Below are positions 12,331-23,500 of a stretch of 64,000 nt of DNA, in pieces (the stretch's first letter is position 1; the number at the start of each line of letters is the position of its first letter). Source of the DNA: Flabesymbios commensalis (taxonomy: Eukaryota > Annelida > Polychaeta > Terebellida > Flabelligeridae). Made by a program: the position numbers and the translations under genes. The stretch is from contig OZ024902.1 in NCBI GenBank assembly GCA_964017125.1, forward strand, positions 99,478,796 through 99,542,795, written 5' to 3'. The notes beneath the pieces are model-generated. The model searched no databases. It saw nothing but the letters and a program-made list of their open reading frames with translations, and had not been told where the DNA came from.

Positions 12331-12532
12331 TATATATTTGAATATATTTGAAATATAAGTTTATATTTCCCACACTTGGTGTCATTCACACCGCTGATAA
12401 GTCTTAACAAATAAGTCTTAACAATAATTTTATTGTTTGTATCCGTAAATAAAACATAATCTAATACTGTATCACATCATTGTTAGTACAAATTGAATAT
12501 TTTTTCAGAGAAAAATATATTTTCAAATTGTA

Positions 12533-13370
12533 GGGGAGACTGGGGCACCTTGAGACATGGGGCACCATGAGACAGGCCTGTTTGACACAGATAATATTTT
12601 GCGATTTGTGCGCCATCTGGTCAATGATACCAAAACTAACCAATTTCGATTTTCCACCCTATTGCTAAGGACTATTGGACATCTTTGGCATGCATGTAAG
12701 CTTAGGTCCATTTTTTACATGAAAAGTAGATTTTTGGGATGATCAATATTTGGTTCTATAGATCACATAATACTTGATTTCCCTATGATTTTGATGGTAT
12801 CTTCCACTTGTGTTATCACTTTATAACTTATGTATAATGGTTTGGTTCAAATACACCCCACACACGAACTATGATATCAGTTGTGAGGTCAGTCAGGGTG
12901 GGGCACCTTGAGACGCTGTCTCAATGTGCCCCGAAACTGTCTCAAGGTGCCCCAAGTGTGTCTCAAGGTGCCCCGAAAGTGTCTCAAGGTGCCCCCACTT
13001 TTTTTCAGGCACATATTTTACTGCAACATCTAACATTAGCCAGCTGCAGGCTTTAGCTACAGGTATATGTGGTATTCAAATCTTGATTTTAGTTAGATCT
13101 GCGTTGTTTTCAAGTACCTAATTTGGCGTCTCAAGGTACCCCATGTGGTGTCTCAAGGTGCCCGAGTACGGGGTACATTGAGACACTTTTTTGAAAATCT
13201 GTTTTGTTAAAAAATGTAAGGTTACACATTTCTGAAAATTTTCATCTCTTGCTCAAATATACCCCACTGGATGCTGTATCCATATGTGTCGTCAAAATAT
13301 TTTATTTTGAAAATTAAATGTATGTTTGGGGGGTTTGAATTTTTCCGTCTCAAGGTGCCCCAGTCTCCCC
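12533..13370. mobile_element. 838-bp TA-flanked element with perfect TIRs and an internal minisatellite
   Basis: The ends GGGGAGACTGGGGCACCTTG and its exact complement form a perfect TIR of at least 25 bp, with TA outside each end (12531-12532, 13371-13372). The interior repeats the TIR word GTCTCAAGGTGCCCC at least eight times in both orientations (about 12898-12996 and 13120-13172). There is no transposase frame, so it is non-autonomous. A TA target suits the Tc1/mariner-pogo group. Confidence 0.8.
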
Positions 13371-13678
13371 TACTTTTTTGGTCAGACATGATATAAGTCG
13401 CAACAATATACCAGAGTGTTTATAGAAACTTATAATTTGAAATCTTTTTATTCGTGATAAATATAACTGACAATTGAATGACTCGGTACAAGAACCTGTT
13501 GAGTGCATGTTTTATAGTTTTTGAGAAAAACGACTTCAAAGTTTGACTTCAATATTTTTTTTTCTTCGAGAGCTTCCGCGTAAAATAAGTTTGCTAATCA
13601 ATAATATTGGTAAAGTAAGTTTAGTAATCATATCTAAGACTCTCAGCATGCCTTGCGCACATTTTCAAAGTTTGTTAA

Positions 13679-14043
13679 AGGGACTGGCCCAGGCTAAAAT
13701 CATCAAAAAATCGGTGATTTTATTTCGGGTTCTTAATATGACCATATGATGTAAACATGTACATAGACTAGAACTGCAAATTTTGATAATTTTTGTGCTG
13801 CGCATTCACCAGTTAGGCTAGATATAGAGACGAAATTCGCGCATTTCCTATTTTTGACATGGTTGTCAATAATTAGAAATCGGGAATTTCGTCTCTATAT
13901 CTAGCCTAACTGGTGAACGCGCAGCACAAAAATTATAAAAATTTGCAGTTCTAGTCTATGTACATGTTTACATCATATGGTCATATTAAGAACCCGAAAT
14001 AAAATCACCGATTTTTTTATGATTTTAGCCTGGGCCAGTCGCT
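13679..14043. mobile_element. 365-bp palindromic TTAA MITE, copy 2 (opposite orientation)
   Basis: Same length and sequence family as 4544-4908, with TTAA at 13675-13678 and 14044-14047. The unique centre reads as the reverse complement of copy 1 ('gacatggttgtcaataatta' here against 'taattattgacaaccatgtc' there), so the element sits in the other orientation. One TIR position differs (CAGTCGCTTTAA instead of CAGTCCCTTTAA). Confidence 0.85.
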
Positions 14044-14047
14044 TTAA

Positions 14048-15299
14048 CTAGTATTTGCCAATAGTCTTAAAGTTAAATATCGCAATATTTTATGGTAAAT
14101 CACATTACCATTTATTGCCTTATGCAAATTTTTCCAGAAATCATGGATATCGATTGGATATCTGTGACACAGCGACTTCATAACCATTCATCTGAATACT
14201 TTTGCACATTCAAAATTAAATGTGTTGATATTTGTAAAATCATGTTATTGGTGCTTACCATTTCTGATTTGTGATTCTATTATTTGCAAGAACATGTTAA
14301 GTGAGTTCACCGGTAGGATTTGCTACATGTTATTTAGTAATATTTACTGGTAAACGCGCTTAACAGTTTGTCTCACTAACAGCCATAAACATGTACTTGC
14401 TTCTGAGAAAAATGCTTTATAATGGTCGTAGAGCTAAGATTTTTTACACAATAACCTTCCCTACATCAGAACCTCAAATCCGTCGTTATCAGCAAGAACT
14501 TGTTAATGGCGCTTAACAGGTTATTGCATGGAGCCCTTCAATTATTATAAATGTCGTACTCTACTGACAAAACTGCGTCATGATTTATAACAGAAACGTA
14601 TAGCGATGTTATATATAAGTGAATAAAAGTTAGGTCAGATTCATTTATTACTAAAATGTGCAGTTGATATCAGCATACGACACAATTATTATTTTTTTCC
14701 CACACATATATAGATACTAATTTTTTGAATTGTAGCACGCAAAAGGTGTCGTGCTTGACCCTTATTGTGTTGAAGTGATGCGGCTAATTGTCTCACCGTC
14801 TCGCCATATGTAAACACACCCTTGGCGAGCCGGCAACATGAAAGATACACACCTTTTCAAAGGATAGGCTCGCAAAATGTCATCGACTGCATATGTTTAT
14901 TTATTGGTTGTTTATTTATAAGGCTTTATATACTCACATGTATATACTTGTTACTTGTATAGAGAAGTAGTGGAAACATGAAAATGTGAATGAAACGTTC
15001 AACATTCAAGATAAAATTTCAATTAACATACAACAAAGCTACATAAAAATAATTATTTAAAAATAATAATAATAATAACATAACTGAACTCCATATAGTA
15101 TTATTATTTGAATAATAAAAACTAAAACCCTTGTCGCCGGCATTAAGTTAAGTCATTATACGGCCTAAGACGGTGGACCAACATTAACTCAACGTCTCGT
15201 GTCTGCATATATTTAAGGCGTCGCCAAACATTCACGATTAGTCTGATTCGGGCCTACTACCAGCGCTAACTGTACCTATGGCTATGCGGTTAAGGACAT
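14048..15299. other. Unassigned non-coding sequence
   Basis: AT-rich, no gene or RNA recognised. 15140-15206 contains a fragment of the foldback MITE arm (GTGGACCAACATTAACTC, then AACGTCTCGTGTCTG). Confidence 0.5.
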
Positions 15300-15370
15300 A
15301 AAAACTGGGGATTTGGTATATGCTGGTATGCGGTGGTGTGTGTTGGCATGCGTCTTTTAGTGCTTCCCTA
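15300..15370 (-). repeat. Inverted copy of the CACTAAAAGACGCATGCC repeat
   Basis: On the minus strand it reads GGGAAGCACTAAAAGACGCA, then TGCCAACACACACCACCGCA and TACCAGCATATACC, matching 10009-10080 and 12053-12115. Confidence 0.55.
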
Positions 15371-15452
15371 AATGAGGTGTTGAATCCGACAGTAACTATC
15401 CTGTATCTCGTATCTGACTGTCGTCAGCTCAATGTTGTTTTCAAAGTTTAGT

Positions 15453-15473
15453 CGGGGAGGGGGGGGGGGGGGG
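15453..15473 (+). repeat. Poly-G run
   Basis: A near-pure guanine run of about 20 bases with one interrupting adenine, followed by TGGTGG. It can form a G-quadruplex in principle; nothing else suggests function. Confidence 0.7.
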
Positions 15474-15619
15474 TGGTGGTCATGCGCTGCACGTGTAAAT
15501 ACGCCCCCCTACTGCGTCTCTGTGTTTATTAGTAGGCCTATATCCGGTCTATTAGGGATAATCGGGTAGGCCTACCCTAATGGAAATAGGTCAAATCTGT
15601 GAAACTCAATGACCTCGAC

Positions 15620-15790
15620 CTCCTTTGTTTTCACCGAGCTGGCTAATACAATGAAGTATGAGGGAGGGTTCTGATATAACCTTGTTTTCACCGAGTGACG
15701 TCACTGCGTTTTACAGAATGAAGTATGGGGGAGGGGGTGTTATATAACTTTATTTTCACCGAGTGACGTCACTGCGTTTCACAGCTAGCT
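15620..15790 (+). promoter_or_regulatory. ~68-bp tandem repeat carrying two perfect CRE sites
   Basis: Two and a half units share TTGTTTTCACCGAG, 'aatgaagtatgggggagg' and a TATATAAC box. The palindromic CRE octamer TGACGTCA occurs in the second and third units (15696-15703 and 15764-15771), exactly 68 bp apart, each within GAGTGACGTCACTGCGTTT. CREs bind CREB/ATF-type bZIP factors. Whether this is a promoter or a chance minisatellite cannot be told; no downstream gene is recognised. Confidence 0.4.
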
Positions 15791-16082
15791 ACTCCCTGTG
15801 TGACCCTGGGCTGGGACCAGGGTCTGGGACTGTGGTGCAGTTCATTATTCAAAGCCGATCTATTAAACAGAAACTGTTTATATTAACCTGACAGTTTGGG
15901 TGGTATAGACATATATGTTACTAGGCATACCCCAGTCAATGACAGGTAGGGGAAGGTACAAAAGAACGTGTCTAGCAAACAATTTAGTAGCCTAGGCACA
16001 TTGCATGCTAGTAGGCCTACTGCTATTTGCTCAGATGTGATGGCAGTGTGTAGTGTTCAGATTGAAATAACTGAGTCAGGAG

Positions 16083-16990
16083 ACAGATTAACTACTTCCA
16101 CCGCCACAGTCGTTAAACCAATGTTGATTTAATGATAGACCAGCGTAATAACAGTGTGAGACTGCAGGACAACATTAAATAGACTCACTATAATAGAACT
16201 CACTATAATAGAACTCACAACTCGATAAGCCTAGATATATTGAGATTGCAAAGTTTACGATATAATTAGCGAGTTAATAACTTGATGTTGAGTTGAAAAC
16301 AATAATAGCCTAATTTAAATGTCACTTCTGGGGCTTCGCATATGGCTATGAGATTTATTAAGCATAGCAGGATTAGGCTATGCATTTCCTGAGGGGTGTT
16401 TTTAAAGTTTTTTCAGAACGTATTCAGACTGTAGGCACCAGTGGGCCCTAGGCCTAAGTTTTCACTACAAATGAATTGTTTTTTATGCTGGTTTAATGTT
16501 AGAGCATCGTCTATGAAGCTCGCCCAACATTAATGTCGCATCAAGTGAATGTTTGTTTTGTTGGGCAGTGAGTGGCCGATAGGCATATTATATGGGCCCC
16601 ATACATGTGTATTGGCAGGCCAGCAGAGACAAGACGTTGAATCAAGGTTGGCTTAACGTTTGTCCAACGTCGTAGATGGTGGACAAATTTTGAACGCACA
16701 TTGATTCAACGTCTATTTGTGTCAGCTGAGTATTGTGTATGCCTCTGGGACAGGCTGCCCATACAGCCTTTACAGGCAAACACGCATACCGCTGGACAAT
16801 CACATGCAGCCAGCGTTGTTTCAAAGCTGGCACACAGTCTACGACACTGGCCCAACATTTGGTCAGCGTTGCCGTATTAGGCCTACTATTAATGACAGGT
16901 GCACCTCCCAGCAAACACGAGGCGTTGACCCAATGTTGTTTTAATGCCGGGCCGACTTCAGGCCAACATTTAAACAACATTGGATCATAG
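16083..16990. repeat. Cluster of four foldback-MITE relics
   Basis: At least four copies of the CAGCAAACACGA foldback family, none complete, lie here: about 16083-16180, 16480-16560, 16634-16735 and 16907-16985. Shared words are CCAATGTTG, TTTAATGTTGG, CCAACATTAA and GTCGTAGATGGTGGAC. The last copy keeps the clean left end CCCAGCAAACACGAGGCGTT. Two 16-bp direct repeats (actcactataatagaa) lie between copies at 16186-16217. Open frames here are by-products of the palindromes. Confidence 0.6.
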
Positions 16991-18575
16991 TAGGTCACGT
17001 GTCGTATACAGTACTGGCAGCTTGGTATTGCGAGGCAGGTCAAAGCACTGAGGGTCAGAGTGTATCGCTAAGGTCACGTCACCTAACAGACATGGCTGAC
17101 ATAGTATTGTACATGATAGGAATTGATGCGTCATTTATATCAGTGTTCATCTGATCAGCTGATCCAAAATCTGGCTTCGTGGTGCAACAAAAAAAGTTAT
17201 TCTTAACACACACATGGAGTTAGTTATGTTCCCAATTCCACAAATTTAAAGTTATTGCCGTGAAATTAATCATACAGAAAACCACTCAGACCCACATAAA
17301 CTGAAAAAGTAGAGCGGCCCTCTACTAAAAATCAGTGACCTATTTTTGTTCCGTGGTCATGAAGGTAATTGCCCACAGGTAATTACGAGTGGTTCAGACC
17401 AGCGGTTCTTGAGATAACGTGTTTACAAGGTATGAAAAAATTAAAAATGGTCACCATTTTCTTGAAAATAACCGAGCTGCCAAGAAAAATTTTTCATTGA
17501 AAGGCCAAGAAGGCAAGTGCCCACATACTAAATTACGAGTGACTAGATACGGTGTTCAACAGAGGCAGCGCCTATCTACTGCACACATACACGCATCCAG
17601 GGGTGCATATTAAATAATAAATAAAACAATGAGAAGATGACATTGGATACATGTTTATTAGGCTGAAATGGTTTTCACAAGAGTTACTATGCTAATACTA
17701 GTTTCAATAAGTAAAAGCATAACAGCTTTTGCTACAAACCAAGAATTGCAAGGTAGAATGGGTTACTAATTAGTTTTTGGAAGACCAAGCATTTAGATTT
17801 GTAAACTTTTGCATTTGATAGTTGGGGCTAAATAGTGAATTAACAAAAACAAACATTTATGTTACTGGCAATTCAAAACTGTATTGTTTAGAAGCCCATT
17901 TTACCTTGCTGAAGGATTGTTGAGTTGCTGCAATGTGTAAAGGAGTGAATGATGCAATTTGTACAAGGATGAATGTAATGAGAAGCTTTTAGTACTGTCA
18001 ATCTACTTGTAACTTAATGATATGATATTACCCACGCTACCAAATGTTCATGTCCTCTACTCCTGGAAGTAAAGGATAGGAGATTTGAATACCAGGAGAT
18101 GACATTACACATTCATTCACATGTTAATTCTGAAAACCATAGCTTTCAGACTCGTAAGCATGGCACAAGATACACTTCAATATTATTCAAGACGAATTTT
18201 CCAATTTCCTTAGAAAAATATTCCAACATGAAACTGACCCAATGTTGGTTACGAGTTGTTTCTTCTTGCTATTCCATATGAGAAAAACACAATTTTTAAA
18301 GTAGAACAGTAACTGATGGAAGTTGTGATGCTTGAAAATAAATAAGCATTTGTATATAGTTGAAATCTGTAAGAGTACGGCATAAATGCCTTCAGTCTTT
18401 TTCTTGCAGATAAACAGATTCAATGGTGTGGCAGCAAGCTTGGGATCAGTACATTTTCTGTTAAATACGTGGAGAACACCTGCAATAAAACAAAATGTAT
18501 GAAATATTTAACAAGAGCGCCGACACTAATGATATCTATAAATTAGAGTCAATAATGGCCTCAAAGTCAAAGGTT
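16991..18575. other. Unassigned non-coding sequence
   Basis: No gene, tRNA or bounded repeat recognised on either strand. Confidence 0.5.
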
Positions 18576-19369
18576 AACAAGAGCACACTCGACAATAGCC
18601 CGCCGCCATTATTGAACTTGAAGTCATTATTGCAGCCACAAGGTCAAATTATTGACGTAAAATGCGAAAAATGACAATTAATCGGCCATTTTGAATTCTT
18701 TTTCAGCCATTATTGAACTTGTCCAAGAACTACTTTTTAGTAACATGCATAACAAATTTGAAGAGGATACTAGGAAAACTTTCCAAGTTATCGCGCCCAC
18801 AAGGTCAATTTATTGACGTAAAATGCGAAAAATCGCAATAAATCAGCCATTTTGAAATTTTTTTCAGCCATTATTGAACTTGTCCAAGAACTACTTATAA
18901 GTAACATACATAACAAATTTGAAGAGAATATGTGAAAAACTTTTCAAGTTATCGCGCCCACAGGGTCAAATTATTGATGTAAAATGTGAAAAATCGCAAT
19001 AAATCGGCCATTTTTTTTTCTTTTTCGGCCATTATTGAACTTGTCCGAGAACTGGTCATTAGTAACATGCATAACAAATTTGAAAAGGATACGTGAAAAA
19101 CTTTTCAAGTTATCGCGCCCACAAGGTCAAATTATTGACGTAAAAGGTGAAAAATCGCAACAAGTCGGCCATTTTGAATTTTTTTTCAGCCATTATTGAA
19201 CTTGTCCGAGAAGTGATCATTAGTAACATGCAAAACAAATTTGGGAAGGAAACATGAAAAACTTTTCAAGTTATCGCGCCCACAAGTAAATGTTAACGCC
19301 GATGCCGACGCCGCCGAACTTCAATTGCAATAGCCCACCTTTTTTAATTAAAATTAAAAGGAGGGCTAA
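18576..19369 (+). mobile_element. Complete CTCGAC-family rolling-circle-like element
   Basis: Starts AACAAGAGCACACTCGACAA, then TAGCCCGCC; ends with the hairpin-forming 'ccttttttaattaaaatt' / 'aaaagg', then GAGGGCTAA. Inside are four tandem units of about 155 bp, each with 'cagccattattgaacttgtc', 'agtaacatgcataacaaatt' and 'ttttcaagttatcgcgccca'. The 5' subterminal TAGCCCGCC pairs with the 3' end (GGCGGGCTA in the 9910 copy, GGAGGGCTA here). No coding capacity. This architecture fits non-autonomous Helitron/Helentron-like elements. Confidence 0.7.
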
Positions 19370-19373
19370 AAAT

Positions 19374-19740
19374 TAGGTCAAAGGTCATATTCATATCATC
19401 TGCCATCAATTAAAGTCAATAATGGCCTCATAATCAAAGGTGAAAAATTAGGTCAAAGGTCACAACCCCCAAAAGGCACATCTACACCCCCTGAGGGATG
19501 TGTATATGCAATATGAAAACAATCCAGCAAACGCTTTCAGAGATATCGTCAGGAAACTGAACTAATCATCGCCATCAATTAAAGTCAATAATAACCTGAA
19601 AAAATCAAAGGTAAAGAATGAGGTCAAAGGTCATCACCATCAAAAGGCAGATCTACAGCTCCTTAGGGATGTGTGTACGCAATATGAAAACAATTTGGCT
19701 AACAGTTTCCGAGATATCGTCCGGAAATAAAACACAAACG
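19374..19740 (+). repeat. GGTCAAAGGTCA repeat units with three perfect DR1 motifs
   Basis: Two to three diverged units each contain 'aggtcaaaggtca', 'ccaaaaggcacatctacac', 'gggatgtgtgtatgcaatat', 'gaaaacaatccagcaaac' and 'gagatatcgtc'. AGGTCAAAGGTCA, a perfect DR1 of nuclear-receptor half sites, is at 19375-19387, 19450-19462 and 19621-19633. Related units are at about 21120-21260, 27350-27480 and 35880-36180. They lie 0.6-0.9 kb downstream of the SIN3 stop codon. Confidence 0.6.
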
Positions 19741-20259
19741 CACAGCTGCACAGCCAGACATGGTGTTGACAATATCCCCACTGTTATGTTCCCCACTCCC
19801 CTTAGAACTGATAAGAAATGTTGATTTTATGACATCGTGACATGATTTTGAACACAGAACAAGGGTAAATAAAGATTGACGGATATGGGGTCTCAAATGA
19901 ACAGCAACTAATCCCACTGCACCTTCCCTGAATTAAAGAAGAAAATATTTTTATCTCACAGCCAACTTTTGGTCTGTCCTGGTATTAATAAGATGAAAAT
20001 TACAAGTGTTTTTACTTATTTAGTAGATTGCTTTCATTGCATTGCAGAGGAAATGAGAGATTGTCAAACAAAAACTAAAATTATTAATATTTATATATTT
20101 TCATTTGATACATTTACACATACAAATGAAATAAATGCTTTTACTCTGTTTATGTAGTTATTTAAAAGACTAGGAATCAGTTAGATATTTTCTAAGTGTA
20201 TTGCACTTTAAAAGCCCTGTCAATTTATAAATATATAATGAGGACATACATCTTAATGC
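19741..20259 (-). other. SIN3 3' untranslated and flanking region
   Basis: AT-rich sequence directly after the SIN3 stop codon (reading toward lower coordinates). The 3' UTR should lie here, but I do not find an unambiguous AATAAA on the minus strand, so the poly-A site is not placed. Confidence 0.4.
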
Positions 20260-20505
20260 TTAGTCTGCATCCGAATGTCTTTGTGACTGGTATCTAACAG
20301 AATACTTGTTGTAGGGATGGTAAGGTGGTAGATTCGTGTCGTTACTGTTGTCACATGTAGTTGTGCAATCCTTGAGATCAGCCGTGTCACCCATTAACCA
20401 ATTATTTGTTCTGCGTATTTGTTCTGGTGTTAAGTTATCCTGACGCCACACACTGTGCCATCGTTCAAGACCTTCATGCAGCCGTGTAGAAACAGCTGAA
20501 TGCGA
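20260..20505 (-). CDS. SIN3A: SIN3 last exon P with stop codon
   Basis: 246 nt: 81 residues and TAA (20260-20262). Encodes [20 protein letters not shown], then [20 protein letters not shown] and [16 protein letters not shown]. The CTTTCD and NKYRVKY-type ends match human SIN3A ([20 protein letters not shown]). The acceptor is preceded by an 18-19 nt pure T run (minus strand), a very strong polypyrimidine tract. Confidence 0.95.
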   Translation of the reverse strand, partial: SHSAVSTRLHEGLERWHSVWRQDNLTPEQIRRTNNWLMGDTADLKDCTTTCDNSNDTNLPPYHPYNKYSVRYQSQRHSDAD

Positions 20506-23500
20506 CTGAAAAAAAAAAAAAAAAAATTCAATTAATTTTAAATTGTCTAATTAATATACAATGAAAACAAATCATCTCCTCTGCAGTGGAGCAGCACTAT
20601 TATGTTCTGTATAACTGGTGATATACGTATCACCACAGCCACTCCAGAAAAAAACATTAGTATGGGCTCTCACCACTCAATAAAAGACCAAATGAAATGA
20701 ATCGGGCTTTAGGCCACCTTTGTGCACATATAGGCTAAACTGGGCCAGGGGAACCTCCTGAGGATGGTGAGATGATTGAGATGACACTGTCCTCGAGACA
20801 CAGGATTCGAAATTCGAACCCTGGCGGTCTGAGGCTGAGCACGCTACCTCTCGGTCACGGAGGCTCCCCACAATACTAACTTTCACACGTGGATGGGGAA
20901 GAAACATTTTTGTTTCTTTGAAACCGCCAAGACCGGGAACCGAACCCCGAACTCTGGCGTGAAAGGCAGCGGTGCTAACCACTACCCTAGGGCCCCCGCC
21001 AAATAATAAAAAGCCAAATGCTGCCATACTCCTACACCCGCCACGTGTAAAATATGAAAGAAATCTCCAGGAATTTTCTGTAAATGGTACTGTTACTCAG
21101 TTAGTCCTAAATCTAGTTTTGCTCAAAGATGTAGGTAAAAAATAGGGCAAAGTTCATAACCCCAACAAGGCATATACTACACCTGTGGGTGATGTGTGTG
21201 TGCAATATGAAAGGAATCCCCCAACAAGGGGTTTTAGATATCTGCTCTGGAAACAAGATTGTTAGTACAAGGATAATCCTGGACCCCAATTTCAAGTCTG
21301 ATGGGCCACTAAAAATATGGTGATATTTCAGTTCCAAAAGGTTGACACACCTCAGATTTGACGAGAGTGCTCCCATTTACGTTTGTTAAAAACACAAAAG
21401 TAGGTGATAGAGAGTCCATCAAATATTAATATATGCAATAATTTTGCATTTATCACACCCAGAAGTTAAAATTAGCGATGTAAAATCTCAATAAATCAGC
21501 TATTTGGATTTTTGTTTAGCCATTATTAAACTTGTCTGAGAACTGGTCATTAGTAAAATACATAACAAATTTGAGCTGGATATCAATTAAAAGGATGTAA
21601 AATGTGATAAATCGCAATAAATCTGCCATTTTGTGTGATAAATCTGCCTTTTTTCCCAGCCATATTTTAGCTTGTCTGAGAACTGGTTATTATCAACATG
21701 CAGAATAAATTTAAGCAGGATACATGAAAAACTAGTCAAGTTATCGCACCGACAAGGAAATGTTAATGCTGACAAAACTTTTAATTGCAATAACCCACCT
21801 TTTTAAATTAAAATGCCGGCTAAAAATAGATATTTATCTTCTGAAATACATCAACATTCATTATTAATACATATGTCCAAATTATATAGATGTTAGTATT
21901 TTAGATTTCAACATCATGCATTATAAATAATAATGTAGCAGCTGGGGATTTATGATCTTACCTCACTTGCCCTTTGTAAAGCAAGGCGTTTATACAAGTA
22001 GCTTTCGCTGTTGACAACGTAGACCATTTTGAATGAGTTAACATTGAATTTACATTCTGTATTGTCCATTATATCCATGTCATCACTCAAACTTGTCTTT
22101 TTCTTGATATCACAATCTCCTTCTTTCTCATCCTCTGATTCTCCTTCTCTAGTATGCTGTTTTTTGTTATAACGTCGACAACGACGAATATTTCTGTGTG
22201 AGGAAATTATAACAGTTTATATCTATACAAGTAATTCAAATTACTCTCCTATTTAATGTTCACACATTGTTGTCATCATCTAATACCAGCCACAAACAAA
22301 AAAAACCTACCCAGTATAAGTTCATTTGGGAAGTAGTAACAATTTCTTTACTGTTGTCTTTAAGTAGTCAGTACAATATTTTACGGGTAAATTTGTTCAT
22401 AACTATAGCGTACCTGGGTAAAAACACTGGCTTTTTGGTCAGTTGATCTTTCAATTCATCAGAGATGTTGTCATTCGCTATGTATTTCTCCACATACTCG
22501 GACCACCTTTCAACTTCCACTGGATCCTCAGAATTTTCTGTTTCTGTATCGAGCAGTTCAATCGTCATCCGTATAGTCTCTTTATACTGAAATATATTAT
22601 AGGATAAGCATAGAAAAAGGAGTTATTCATCAAACTAGCTTAGAATCCGGCATTTGAAAAAAAATCTTGGATGTGTAACTATAAAAGCATGGCAAATATA
22701 AAAGTCTACAACTTCCATGTCGGCCATCTTGCATATGCAAATTTGCTGATTTTCAACTCAACCAGGGTGATCCATCAGTGTTAAAAAAATATATATTGAC
22801 GACTGTAGTGTTTACATCAATTAAGAATAATAATAACAACACTAAAACAACAACATAGTGGGTGGAGACTTAAATAATTTAGTGAAACTTGCATGAGGCA
22901 AGCAAGCAAACAAGCAGAATTTAGTTTGAAACCTTGTGTTAAAACACATTTCCATGTTATAATATTAAATGTTATTACATTGCTAAATAAGACTACTTTC
23001 ATATCACCTATCAAACAACACCTTAACAAAATCAAATTATGGGTATACATTTTTTTTGATAAATGCATTGCCAGTAAGGAAATTTACATTTACATTTATC
23101 TGACACTATTGATGTGTTTTTTATATATATATATATATAAATCTTGGAAATTAGCTCCAGATTTTGCCAGAATGCACCATTTCAAGACTACTTGAAAAAA
23201 ATTTGGGGGGAGGGGGGGGATCGCCCTAGGACCGCCTGTTTCTTGCGCGTACACTTTGGGCATCACTGTAACAACGATGGCGCACTTTTCCAAAATCCCC
23301 CGCTGTATTTTTTTTCTGGGGAAAGCCCTGTGATATAATTTGGAATGTAATGTGAGCTCTCAGTAAATGCCATGTTGAAAAACAAATGTTATCATACTTA
23401 GATGCTGAAAAGTTGATGAGAAATAATGAAATAATTAAACAAATACAGAAGTGAATTCTTATTCAGAAACACTGAGATTATAAATGTGTAATATCAGACT

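Noticed and set aside
12871-13121. Open frames with repeating SQGAP/SRCPE peptides
   Set aside because: They are translations of the GTCTCAAGGTGCCCC minisatellite inside a non-coding element.
13800-13935. Inversion of the centre of the TTAA MITE between copies
   Set aside because: Because the arms are palindromic, simple insertion in the opposite orientation gives the same picture; no internal inversion is needed.
16642-17043. 133-codon open frame on the minus strand
   Set aside because: It runs through several foldback-MITE relics; the apparent repeats in the peptide come from the palindromic DNA.
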